From: an uncultured Bacteroidaceae bacterium
GTDB lineage: Bacteria; Bacteroidota; Bacteroidia; Bacteroidales; Bacteroidaceae
Assembly: GCA_944320785.1 (NCBI GenBank)
Contig: CALUIR010000003.1
Span: 62,001 to 126,000 of the forward strand
DNA: 64,000 bases
Direction of reading: 5' to 3'
Shown here: in pieces, positions 8,728 through 15,563 of the stretch
Layout: every line of letters begins with the position of its first letter
How positions within the stretch are numbered: position 1 is the first letter of the stretch
Made by a program: the position numbers and the translations under genes
The notes under the pieces: generated by a model
Told to the model about the DNA's origin: nothing
What the model saw: the letters and a program-made list of their open reading frames with translations, nothing else
The model's database searches: none

Positions 8728-9019
8728 CCCAGTTAGCCCTCTTTGGGTTGGGTGGGTTATTTGCTGATAAAGGACGTTACGGACGTTATCTTTGATGTCT
8801 CAAATCTCGCAAGTTTGAACCATCTTCGAAGATACGGCAACGGGAACGTCCATGCTGGATGTATTATATGCTCCCGCTCTGGGAGGGTTGTGCGTTCGTA
8901 CAACCAATTTATAATATGTCATGGCGTGGGCTAACTGCGTTGCTTATCCTAAGATGGTGGGCAATGCGAGAGCCTGAGACATGGGATAAGCGGAAGTGGA
9001 ACTCCCACGTCACTTTTTT
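8728..9019 (+). ncRNA. Candidate structured RNA (leader or small RNA) upstream of the first Cys-repeat precursor
   Basis: No gene fits here, but many pairings nest. A 9-bp closing helix joins AGTTAGCCC (8731-8739) to GGGCTAACT (8928-8936). Inside it lie ACG+CCATG (8846-8854) with CATGGCGT (8920-8927), TATTATA (8862-8868) with TATAATA (8910-8916), CTCCC/GGGAG (8871-8885) and a GGTTGTGC-type hairpin (8886-8905). The 3' part forms an apparent pseudoknot: GCGTTG/CAATGC (8937-8942, 8962-8967) crossed by CTTATCC/GGATAAG (8943-8949, 8984-8990). CCCACGTC (9004-9011) followed by six T (9014-9019) looks like the end of a terminator and can pair with GGCGTGGG (8923-8930), which competes with the closing helix. 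It could be a stand-alone RNA or an attenuator. I could not match it to a known family from memory. Confidence 0.6.
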
Positions 9020-9096
9020 AGTATCTCACGCAAAGCAAAATAGTAACCATCGCCTCATTCCGGGAGTTCTGCGAGGCAGTTTTAATTTTCTTCATT

Positions 9097-9372
9097 ATGG
9101 ACGAAAAGAAGAAACATGAAGAACTCCAATCACGCAGGGACTTCTTCAAGAAAGCAGCAAAGGCAGCATTGCCGATTGTGGGTGCTATTGTGTTGGCAAG
9201 TGCGCCAAGCATTGTGACCGCAGCGGAGAAAGAACCGATGGGATGTGAAACAACATGTTCGGGACCTTGCAAAGGGAATTGTCACGGACAGTGTATCGAT
9301 ACATGTAGGGGAGGATGTGAACGTACATGTTCGGGAAGGTGTGAAGGAAGTTGCAAATTCTCGTCCAGATGA
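9097..9372 (+). CDS. CXXX-repeat radical-SAM target peptide precursor 1, with Tat signal
   Basis: A 91-residue precursor. Residues 1-44 carry a textbook twin-arginine signal: SRRDFFKKAAKA, a hydrophobic stretch and a likely cleavage site near 'VTAA|EK'. The rest holds ten cysteines, each separated by exactly three residues (CETTCSGPCKGNCHGQC and on), ending KFSSR. This is the architecture of the 'CXXX repeat radical SAM target' family predicted in Bacteroidota. It shares the RRDFFKK...ALPI leader with the second precursor 1.2 kb downstream, and the radical SAM, maturase and tatAC genes follow. A 14-bp terminator hairpin directly after it suggests it is made in excess of the downstream genes. 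Confidence 0.85.
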   Translation: MDEKKKHEELQSRRDFFKKAAKAALPIVGAIVLASAPSIVTAAEKEPMGCETTCSGPCKGNCHGQCIDTCRGGCERTCSGRCEGSCKFSSR

Positions 9373-9379
9373 ACAATGG

Positions 9380-9413
9380 AAAGCATAGTTGCATTTTTTG
9401 CAACTATGCTTTT
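9380..9413 (+). terminator. Terminator or attenuating hairpin after precursor 1
   Basis: A perfect 14-bp stem (9380-9393 with 9399-9412, arms AAAGCATAGTTGCA and its complement) with a TTTTT loop, 8 bases after the stop; only a short T run follows, so read-through into the downstream genes is likely. Confidence 0.75.
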
Positions 9414-9440
9414 GCATCTTATCATTTTTCTGTAAATAGA

Positions 9441-10568
9441 ATGCGGATGGAGCGCAATTTTATGTTAAGGTTTTGCATTGTTTGTGCAATTCTTGTCTTG
9501 TCAGCATTTTGTGTTGATGAAGTTCAATGCCAAAATGTTTGTGAGGTTACAGTTCAAAAGTTGAATGTAAGAAGTGGACCGACTACAGCCTCATCGGTTA
9601 TTGGCTCTTTGAATGCGAATGAGCGGGTAAACGTGTATTCCGTTGACAATGGCTGGGCAAAGATTGATTATGGAGGGGCAGATGGATATGTATCCATGAA
9701 GTATCTGAAGTGTAAAACCGAAAGCCCATGTGCGGATGAGCTTCAAGGCCAAGGCATTTATGAGGTGACAGCCCGAACTCTGAATGTGAGGAGTGCGCCG
9801 ACTACAGCGTCATCAGTCATAGGCTCTTTGAAAGCGCAAGATGAGGCAGAGGTGGATTTTGTGGATAACGGTTGGGCCAAGATAAACTATAAGGATGGGA
9901 AAGGCTATGTTTCCGCAAAATATTTGAAGTTCAAGGCAGCAAGGGCAAAAGACTTCCCAGTGGAACAAGTTGACAGTTTGCATGAAGACACAGTGCTTGT
10001 CGTCAATCTGATAGAAGAGAAGCATGAAGAACCCATTCCTGTGCAAAGCCATAAACGCAGTGGCATTGGAATAGATTTCGTTCCTTCCATATACTTTGGT
10101 TATGCAAATTTTTCAGCAGATGGGGCTTCCCCTAAGGGGAGGGCAGGTGTTGGAGTGGATTTTGCCTTTCAATTTATGGCGCATGACAAGGTGCTGTTTT
10201 TCCCAAAGAATTATTATATGGAGGCATCTTTAGGATACGTTATAAAGGGGAGTGCGGCGTTTCCTCTGCATTACATTGATTTGAAACTTTCTCCTATTGG
10301 ATACAGGTATGACTTGTCCGATTGGACTTTGTTCGGAAAAGCCGGGATGTACTTGGGCTACACGTTTTCATCTGTTGTGACAAACCGCCATTCATTTGAT
10401 ACAGGCATTGATGTCGGAATCTTGTGCGAGGTGGGTGTTGAATATCAAAACATAGGGTTGGGGCTTTCATACGAACGGAGTTTCACCAATGCATTTGATT
10501 CAAGATTAGCGGTTAATAATCAAGGATTTTATTTGAATGTATCTTACAGGTTATTTAATTTGAGATAG
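9441..10568 (+). CDS. Secreted protein with two SH3b domains and a C-terminal outer-membrane-type beta barrel
   Basis: Up to 375 residues; ATG 9441 is used, but ATG 9462 (preceded by GGAG) is equally likely. After a signal peptide (MLRFCIVCAILVLSAFC) come two bacterial SH3 repeats, each with 'LNVRSGPTTASSVIGSL' or 'LNVRSAPTTASSVIGSL' and 'GWAKI...GYVS.KYLK'; the two copies are recent duplicates. A charged linker follows, then a ~190-residue glycine/aromatic beta-rich part (GIGIDFVPSIYFGYANFS to NVSYRLFNL) that looks like a small outer-membrane barrel. SH3b domains usually bind cell-wall peptides, so it may tether the peptidoglycan to the outer membrane. It sits between the two Cys-repeat precursors, hinting at a role in their delivery (inference). 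Confidence 0.65.
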   Translation: MRMERNFMLRFCIVCAILVLSAFCVDEVQCQNVCEVTVQKLNVRSGPTTASSVIGSLNANERVNVYSVDNGWAKIDYGGADGYVSMKYLKCKTESPCADELQGQGIYEVTARTLNVRSAPTTASSVIGSLKAQDEAEVDFVDNGWAKINYKDGKGYVSAKYLKFKAARAKDFPVEQVDSLHEDTVLVVNLIEEKHEEPIPVQSHKRSGIGIDFVPSIYFGYANFSADGASPKGRAGVGVDFAFQFMAHDKVLFFPKNYYMEASLGYVIKGSAAFPLHYIDLKLSPIGYRYDLSDWTLFGKAGMYLGYTFSSVVTNRHSFDTGIDVGILCEVGVEYQNIGLGLSYERSFTNAFDSRLAVNNQGFYLNVSYRLFNLR

Positions 10569-10597
10569 TTGTCTAATGAAATGTAAAAGTGATAAAA

Positions 10598-11200
10598 ATG
10601 AAAGATGATATTCTGAACCGTCGTGATTTCTTCAAGAAATCCATCAAGAAAGCGTTGCCGATTTTAGTGGGTAGCTCCATGCTTTCAGGTTTCATTTCTT
10701 GTGAGAGGGATGACGATGAGTTTATCAGGGAAATAGACAACCATGAAGATGGCGGTGAAGGCAATGGCTGTTACGGGGCATCTTGCTATAACTATTGCAG
10801 TGTAGGGTGTACTTCATCTTGCAGTGGAAGTTGCAAAGGGACATCAGAATCATCAAGCTGTTCAAGCTGTTCGGACAATTGCAGTTCGGGATGTGGCGCA
10901 AGTTGTTGGGAAAGTTGTAAAGGCACGTCAGAATCATCAGGCTGTTCAAGCTGTTCAAACAGTTGCAGTAGTAGTTGTGGCAGTGGTTGCAGTGGAGGAT
11001 GTGAAAGGTCGTGTGCGGATGATTGTACCTTTGGCTGTATTTCAGGTTGCGCACAGACATGTACGGGCGGATGTACAGGCGGATGTGATTATTCCTGTAC
11101 AGGAACTTGTGTCACAGGCTGCACAGATACCTGTTATACTTCTTGCTCGGACACTTGTTGGGGCAGTTGCAATATAACATGTGAAGGTTGGACGAGATAA
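10598..11200 (+). CDS. CXXX-repeat radical-SAM target precursor 2, long, with Tat and possible lipoprotein signal
   Basis: A 200-residue precursor (ATG 10598; a GTG at 10589 is also in frame). The N-terminus has NRRDFFKKSIKKALPILVG, a twin-arginine signal matching that of precursor 1, then 'LSGFISC' followed by ERDDDE. That Cys could be lipidated, and the acidic run after it resembles the surface-export signal of Bacteroidota lipoproteins. The core has 33 cysteines, most three residues apart (Ser/Gly/Thr-rich spacers), interrupted twice by the same 8-residue spacer KGTSESS(S/G), which marks an internal duplication. No domain with a known fold is visible. It is expected to be modified by the downstream radical SAM enzyme. 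Confidence 0.85.
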   Translation: MKDDILNRRDFFKKSIKKALPILVGSSMLSGFISCERDDDEFIREIDNHEDGGEGNGCYGASCYNYCSVGCTSSCSGSCKGTSESSSCSSCSDNCSSGCGASCWESCKGTSESSGCSSCSNSCSSSCGSGCSGGCERSCADDCTFGCISGCAQTCTGGCTGGCDYSCTGTCVTGCTDTCYTSCSDTCWGSCNITCEGWTR

Positions 11201-11238
11201 ATTGAATTTAAATGATGTATGACTAACGTATCAAACTA

Positions 11239-11691
11239 ATGAGAATATTTAAATTGTTTTTCTGCGCAATGTTGATTCTTTCAACATTCGTTTGTTGTGA
11301 TAAGGAAGATTCTGTTTATGATGATTTGCCGTCTGGTTCAGGCATAGAAGCGGATTTGGCCCCGCCTTCGCTTGATAAATATTTAACGACCACTGATTTG
11401 GACGGCTTTTCCATACGGGTGAGATTTGACAATGGCGGAGATGAAACGGAGAATATGCGTTGCACGGTTTATTGGAAAGCATATTCATCAAAACCATCAA
11501 GAACCCCATCGGCATCGGAATTGACACGGGTTGAGCAAATGAGGGTTTATTCAAGCACCAAAACGAAAACGACCTTTGACCTATCACATGCAGGCTATGG
11601 CGTTGGAACTTATGTTTATTATTACATGAAGTGCCAGAACAGCAAATATTCATGCACCACATCTGTGACTTATACAGTGGTTACCCGTTAA
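11239..11691 (+). CDS. Small lipoprotein of the Cys-repeat peptide locus, function unknown
   Basis: A 150-residue protein with a lipoprotein signal (MRIFKLFFCAMLILSTFVCCDKEDSVYDD) whose Cys is followed by acidic residues, as in surface-exposed Bacteroidota lipoproteins. The rest is beta-rich and might be a single Ig/fibronectin-like sandwich ('YVYYYMKCQNSKYSCTTSVTYTVV'). I do not recognise the family. It lies only 4 bp before the radical SAM gene and just after precursor 2, so it is probably co-transcribed and may help display or receive the modified peptide (inference). Confidence 0.7.
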   Translation: MRIFKLFFCAMLILSTFVCCDKEDSVYDDLPSGSGIEADLAPPSLDKYLTTTDLDGFSIRVRFDNGGDETENMRCTVYWKAYSSKPSRTPSASELTRVEQMRVYSSTKTKTTFDLSHAGYGVGTYVYYYMKCQNSKYSCTTSVTYTVVTR

Positions 11692-11695
11692 GAAT

Positions 11696-12913
11696 ATGAC
11701 AGAAAGAATTAAGCAAAGCGACAAAGGCTGGCAATCCGGCATGGCGAAAAACATCACGTTCATCGTGACGAAGGATTGCCAGCTTGCCTGCAAGTATTGT
11801 TACCTTGTGGGGAAAAACTCGAAAGAGCGGATGCCTTGGGAGGTGGCGAAGCAGGCGATTGATTACATCCTCGACCACGAAAGCGACATGCGCGAGGCGA
11901 GCGTGGTTTGGGACTTCATTGGCGGCGAGCCTTTCCTTGAGATAGACTTGATAGACCAGATATGCGATTACCTGAAGACGGAGATGTTCCGCAGGAACCA
12001 TCATTGGTTCAACTCCTACCGTTTCTCGTTTTCCACCAACGGCATCAACTATCACACGGACAAGGTGCAGCGGTTCATCGCGAAGAACCACGAACATCTT
12101 TCCATCGGCATCACCATTGACGGCACGGAGCGGAAGCACGACCTGAACCGCATCTATAAGGGCGACGGGCGCGGCTCGTATGCCGACGTGGCGCGCAACA
12201 TCCCGCTCTGGCTGGAGCAGTTCCCGCATGCCGGCACGAAAGTGACCATCAGCAGCGAGGATATTCCTTATATAAAGGAGAGCGTGCTGCACCTTTACAG
12301 CCTCGGCATCCATGAGGTGAACATCAACTGTGTGTTCGAGAACGTGTGGAAGCCGGGCGACGACCGTTTGTTCGAGGAACAGTTGACGCAGCTGGCGGAC
12401 GCCATCATCGATGGCGGTTATTACCGGGACTACGCCTGCTCTTTTTTCTCAGAACATTTGGGCAAGCCGCTGGATTGCGTCACGCAGAACCAGAACTGGT
12501 GCGGCGCAGGCAAGATGCTGGCCGTGGACGCGGAAGGGAACTTTTATCCCTGCACCCGCTTCGCGCAATATTCCTTGCGGGAAAAGAAGGCGTGGATCAT
12601 CGGTAACATCCGCGACGGCATCGACAAGAACAAGCTTCGCCCGTTCCTCTTGCTCGACCGTTGCACGCAGTCGCCCCGCAAGTGCATCGACTGTGAAGTG
12701 GCGGAAGGCTGCGCATGGTGCCAAGGCGAGAACTATGATGCGGCCGACACGCCCACCATCTATCAGCGCGCCACCGCCATCTGCCTCATGCACAAGGCGC
12801 GTGTGCGTGCCAACAATTATTATTGGAACAAGCTGTTCCGCAAGCTGGAGCTGGAGGACGCGCGGGAGCCCTACGAGGAAAACAAACCGAAACCGAACCC
12901 ATTAAACTGCTAA
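11696..12913 (+). CDS. Radical SAM/SPASM peptide maturase, CXXX-repeat target family
   Basis: A 405-residue radical SAM enzyme. The [4Fe-4S] motif CX3CX2C is at Cys28, Cys32, Cys35 (CQLACKYC) and the SAM-binding GGEP at 76-79. The C-terminal SPASM region has Cys269, Cys286, then CX2CX5CX2C at 330-342 and Cys363, enough ligands for auxiliary clusters. Such enzymes install thioether or other crosslinks, or epimerise residues, on ribosomal peptides. The neighbouring Cys-repeat precursors are the obvious substrates. The exact chemistry cannot be read from the sequence. It is GC-rich compared with the precursor genes and 4 bp from the next gene. Confidence 0.88.
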   Translation: MTERIKQSDKGWQSGMAKNITFIVTKDCQLACKYCYLVGKNSKERMPWEVAKQAIDYILDHESDMREASVVWDFIGGEPFLEIDLIDQICDYLKTEMFRRNHHWFNSYRFSFSTNGINYHTDKVQRFIAKNHEHLSIGITIDGTERKHDLNRIYKGDGRGSYADVARNIPLWLEQFPHAGTKVTISSEDIPYIKESVLHLYSLGIHEVNINCVFENVWKPGDDRLFEEQLTQLADAIIDGGYYRDYACSFFSEHLGKPLDCVTQNQNWCGAGKMLAVDAEGNFYPCTRFAQYSLREKKAWIIGNIRDGIDKNKLRPFLLLDRCTQSPRKCIDCEVAEGCAWCQGENYDAADTPTIYQRATAICLMHKARVRANNYYWNKLFRKLELEDAREPYEENKPKPNPLNC

Positions 12914-12917
12914 GCGT

Positions 12918-13862
12918 ATGATACAGTATTTGGTCATTTTGTTGGACGACACGTCCGTGTCGTTCTGCCATTACGGCAATGCGAAGAAAGAGCGGCGGCT
13001 GATGCCGCTCGAAACGTTGGAGGCAGGCATCCTGTTCGGCATGAAGGAGAACTTGAATATCCAGTTCGTGTATCCCGCTTATGCGTTGCCCGAAGCCTAC
13101 AACAAGGCGGTGGAGCGGGTAGCCCATGTGAAGATAAAGCCCGCCGCCATGCCGGACAATGCCGATGTGGTGGTGATGGACGGATGGGAGGAATGCGAAA
13201 GTTGGACGGCGGGAGCGGGCGTGTCGTGCGTGCTGCGCCTTCCGAAAGCGGAGTGGTTCGGCCATGCAGGCCGGGCGGCCGCTTTGTTGGAGAAGGCGGA
13301 ACGCCTGAATGTGGTGCTGACGGACGTGGAAACCTTCACGGAGGACGACTTCAAGGCGTACGAAGCTTCCTTGCAGGAACTGGCGGGCAGCCTTGCCGCA
13401 GCCTATGCCAGCGGGAAAACGCCCCAACTGAACCTTTTGACCGACCGCATGATGCTCGACAAGATGAACAACTGCGGCGCGGGCGACACGAACATCACCC
13501 TTGCGCCGGACGGGAAGTTCTACGTCTGCCCGGCCTTTTATCAGGCGGAGGGCGGTTACGCCATCGGCAGCCTTGCTGGAGGCTTGGACATCAAGAACGC
13601 GCAGCTTTACAGGCTGGACCATGCGCCTTTGTGCCGGCATTGCGATGCTTACCAATGCCGCCGCTGCGTGTGGCTGAACCGCAAGACGACTTGTGAGGCC
13701 AATACGCCGGGACATGAGCAGTGTGTCGTGGCGCATTTGGAGCGGAATGCTTCGCGGCAACTTCTCCTTGAAGTCCGGAAGCAAGGCACTTTCCTGCCGG
13801 ACAAGGAGGAAATCCGCGAAATCAATTATTTGGACCCTTTTGAAATAAGAAAAGAATGGTAA
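12918..13862 (+). CDS. CXXX-repeat peptide maturase (SPASM-like cluster, no radical SAM core)
   Basis: A 314-residue protein that lacks the CX3CX2C radical SAM motif but carries a C-terminal cysteine set much like a SPASM domain: Cys186 in NNCGAGDTNITLAPDGKFYVC (with Cys204), then Cys239, 242, 247, 250, 259 and 269 (CRHCDAYQCRRC...). The N-terminal half is an alpha/beta domain (IQYLVILLDDTSVSFCHYG). It matches the predicted 'CXXX repeat peptide maturase' partner of the radical SAM enzyme. It may bind an iron-sulfur cluster and present or bind the precursor (inference). It overlaps the following gene by 7 bp. Confidence 0.8.
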   Translation: MIQYLVILLDDTSVSFCHYGNAKKERRLMPLETLEAGILFGMKENLNIQFVYPAYALPEAYNKAVERVAHVKIKPAAMPDNADVVVMDGWEECESWTAGAGVSCVLRLPKAEWFGHAGRAAALLEKAERLNVVLTDVETFTEDDFKAYEASLQELAGSLAAAYASGKTPQLNLLTDRMMLDKMNNCGAGDTNITLAPDGKFYVCPAFYQAEGGYAIGSLAGGLDIKNAQLYRLDHAPLCRHCDAYQCRRCVWLNRKTTCEANTPGHEQCVVAHLERNASRQLLLEVRKQGTFLPDKEEIREINYLDPFEIRKEW

Positions 13863-14131
13863 AGAAGAAAGTAGGCCAGGTGGCCATGGACGAGAAGGAC
13901 GAAATCCAGATGCTGTTTGAGCGCAGGAACGGCTTGAACGAACTGGCGAAAATCCTCACGGCAGACAATGCCGCTTTGTATGAGAAACTGGTGAAGGACA
14001 TGGGCGAGACCCAGGCCAAGTTCCAGGGATGGTGGGACAGGATGGCCGCGAAATACCAGTGGGAGTCGCAGGAAGGCGGCAACTGGGAGATAAATTTCGA
14101 CACGTGCGACATTTATTTGGTGCTGCCATGA
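13856..14131 (+). CDS. Small CXXX-repeat peptide modification system protein
   Basis: A 91-residue soluble, mostly helical protein (MVKKKVGQVAMDEKDEIQML...). It overlaps the maturase by 7 bp and the tatA start by 4 bp (ATGA), so the four genes are translationally coupled. Its place and size match the small accessory protein regularly found in predicted CXXX-repeat systems; a precursor-recognition or chaperone role is plausible but not shown. No catalytic motif is visible. Confidence 0.65.
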   Translation: MVKKKVGQVAMDEKDEIQMLFERRNGLNELAKILTADNAALYEKLVKDMGETQAKFQGWWDRMAAKYQWESQEGGNWEINFDTCDIYLVLP

Positions 14132-14388
14132 CGGGTTCACATTTGTTATTCATCGGCACGACCGAGTTGCTGCTGATTGGCGGCATCGCCCTGTTGCTCT
14201 TTGGCGGCAAGAAATTGCCTGAAATGATGCGCGGCTTGGGTCAGGGTGTCAGGGAGTTCAAGAAGGGAGTGAATGAAGTGAAGGCGCCATTGGACGAGGA
14301 GGCGGAAAAGGAAGAAGCCGGGACTGCGCCCGCAGAACCCCATGAAAAGAAACCCGGCGACAAGGCGAAGGATGAAGGAACGAAATGA
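14128..14388 (+). CDS. tatA: Twin-arginine translocase subunit TatA
   Basis: An 86-residue TatA/TatE protein: a single N-terminal membrane helix (TTELLLIGGIALLLFGG), the hinge FGGKKLPEMMRGLGQGVREFKKG forming the amphipathic helix, and a charged disordered tail. TatA oligomers form the passage for folded proteins with RR signals. It starts inside the stop of the accessory gene (ATGA). Its presence in the same operon as two RRDFFKK-containing precursors strongly suggests they are its cargo. Confidence 0.93.
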   Translation: MTGSHLLFIGTTELLLIGGIALLLFGGKKLPEMMRGLGQGVREFKKGVNEVKAPLDEEAEKEEAGTAPAEPHEKKPGDKAKDEGTK

Positions 14389-14398
14389 CGCTGGAGGG

Positions 14399-15196
14399 AT
14401 GATGACATTCGGCGGGCACTTGGAAGTGCTTCGCCGGATGCTTTTCCGCGTCTTGGGAGTCTGCGTAGGGGCGGCGGTGGCCGTGTTTTGTTTGAAGGAC
14501 GCGACGTGGCAACTGTTGCTTGCGCCCAGCGAAAGCGATTTCGCCACCTACACGTGGATAGAGCGGATGATGCAGGGCTTGGGGGCCGAAGGTTTCCATT
14601 TCCGGGACTTCCATGTGAAGCTGATTTCCACGAACCTTGCCAGCCAGTTCATGCTGCACCTCAAGACCTCCATCTGCATCGGCCTGCTGCTGGCCTCGCC
14701 CTACATCTTGGTGGAACTGTTCCGCTTCGTGTCGCCGGCCTTGTTTGAGAAGGAGCGGCGCTATTCCGTGAAGGCCATCGTGGCGGTTTACCTCCTCTTC
14801 CTGGCCGGCCTTCTGGTGAGCTATTATGTGCTGTTCCCGATATCCTTCCGTTTCTTAGGCACTTACAGCGTGTCGGAACGGGTGGAAAGCACCATCACGC
14901 TGGACAGTTACATCTCCACCTTCCTCACGTTGTCCCTGCTGATGGGGGTGGTGTTCCAGCTTCCTGTGGTGTCTTTCGTCTTGGGAAAGCTGGGCATTGT
15001 CGATGCAGCGATGCTTGCGAAGTACCGCAAACATGCTTTTCTGGCGATTCTCACGGTAGCGGCCGTCATCACGCCGGGGCAGGACATCCTCAGCTTGGCG
15101 TTGGTGTCGCTGCCGCTTTATTTGTTGTACGAGGCGAGCATACGGGTCGTGAAGCGATGTTCGGGAAAGCCGGGCAAAGACCCTGTTCCCGCATAG
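14399..15196 (+). CDS. tatC: Twin-arginine translocase subunit TatC
   Basis: About 265 residues with the six membrane helices of TatC, the subunit that recognises the twin-arginine signal. The start is taken at ATG 14399 or 14402 behind GGAGG (14393-14397), giving MMTFGGHLEVLRRMLFR, the usual TatC opening; 14342 or 14372 would add a tail inside tatA. Conserved parts seen: 'HLEVLRRMLF', 'PYILVELFRFVSPALFEKERR', 'FLTLSLLMGVVFQLPVV' and 'AAVITPGQDILSLALVSLPLYLLYE'. It closes the peptide-modification operon; a TatB is not evident, as is usual in minimal TatAC systems. Confidence 0.95.
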   Translation: MMTFGGHLEVLRRMLFRVLGVCVGAAVAVFCLKDATWQLLLAPSESDFATYTWIERMMQGLGAEGFHFRDFHVKLISTNLASQFMLHLKTSICIGLLLASPYILVELFRFVSPALFEKERRYSVKAIVAVYLLFLAGLLVSYYVLFPISFRFLGTYSVSERVESTITLDSYISTFLTLSLLMGVVFQLPVVSFVLGKLGIVDAAMLAKYRKHAFLAILTVAAVITPGQDILSLALVSLPLYLLYEASIRVVKRCSGKPGKDPVPA

Positions 15197-15266
15197 CCGT
15201 TTCCCTCTCATCTTTTCCGCATTATTTACTGCGTGTTTTGGAGACTCTTTCTGTGCCTTTCCCGAT

Positions 15267-15327
15267 ACGATTACTAATCGTCATGCCATACGATTACTAA
15301 TCGTACACGGTGACGATTACTAATCGT
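15267..15327. repeat. Three palindromes at exact 23-bp spacing in the tatC-porP gap
   Basis: ACGATTACTAATCGT, a perfect 7-1-7 palindrome, occurs at 15267-15281, 15290-15304 and 15313-15327; starts differ by exactly 23 bp, with unrelated 8-bp spacers. It fits the general form GAT-N5-ATC shared with three other gene-free gaps in this window. The rest of the gap (15197-15563) holds only a GC hairpin (15435-15441 with 15455-15461) and no gene. Confidence 0.9.
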
Positions 15328-15563
15328 ATCAGAAACTCTTCAGGATGATGAAGCGAAAACATCCTGAATAATTCAGGAAATGTTACCTTCCCGCCCGCAG
15401 GAACCTTAAAGGATGTGCGGGCGGGCGGACGGGTCTGCGCCTGCGGCTTTTCCCGGCGCAGGCAGGCTTCCCTGCGGATGGAAAGCCGCTTTTTTTGCAG
15501 CCTTGCACAATTTTTTGCGGTTTTGGCAGTTAAGTAGAAATGGAATTATCGGAAATGGCCCGG

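Noticed and set aside
8940..8991. SAM-I or TPP riboswitch (CTTATC near 8943, CCTGAGA near 8973)
   Set aside because: The short words match, but the remaining conserved blocks of either class are missing and the pairings differ. I keep it as an unassigned structured RNA.
9097..11200. Metallothioneins or cysteine-rich structural proteins
   Set aside because: The regular C-X3 spacing, shared RR leaders and adjoining radical SAM/SPASM genes fit a modified peptide better; metal binding after maturation is still possible.
10598..11200. Type IX secretion cargo
   Set aside because: The precursor has no C-terminal sorting domain; the end is still Cys-repeat (CNITCEGWTR). Only the gene proximity hints at type IX.
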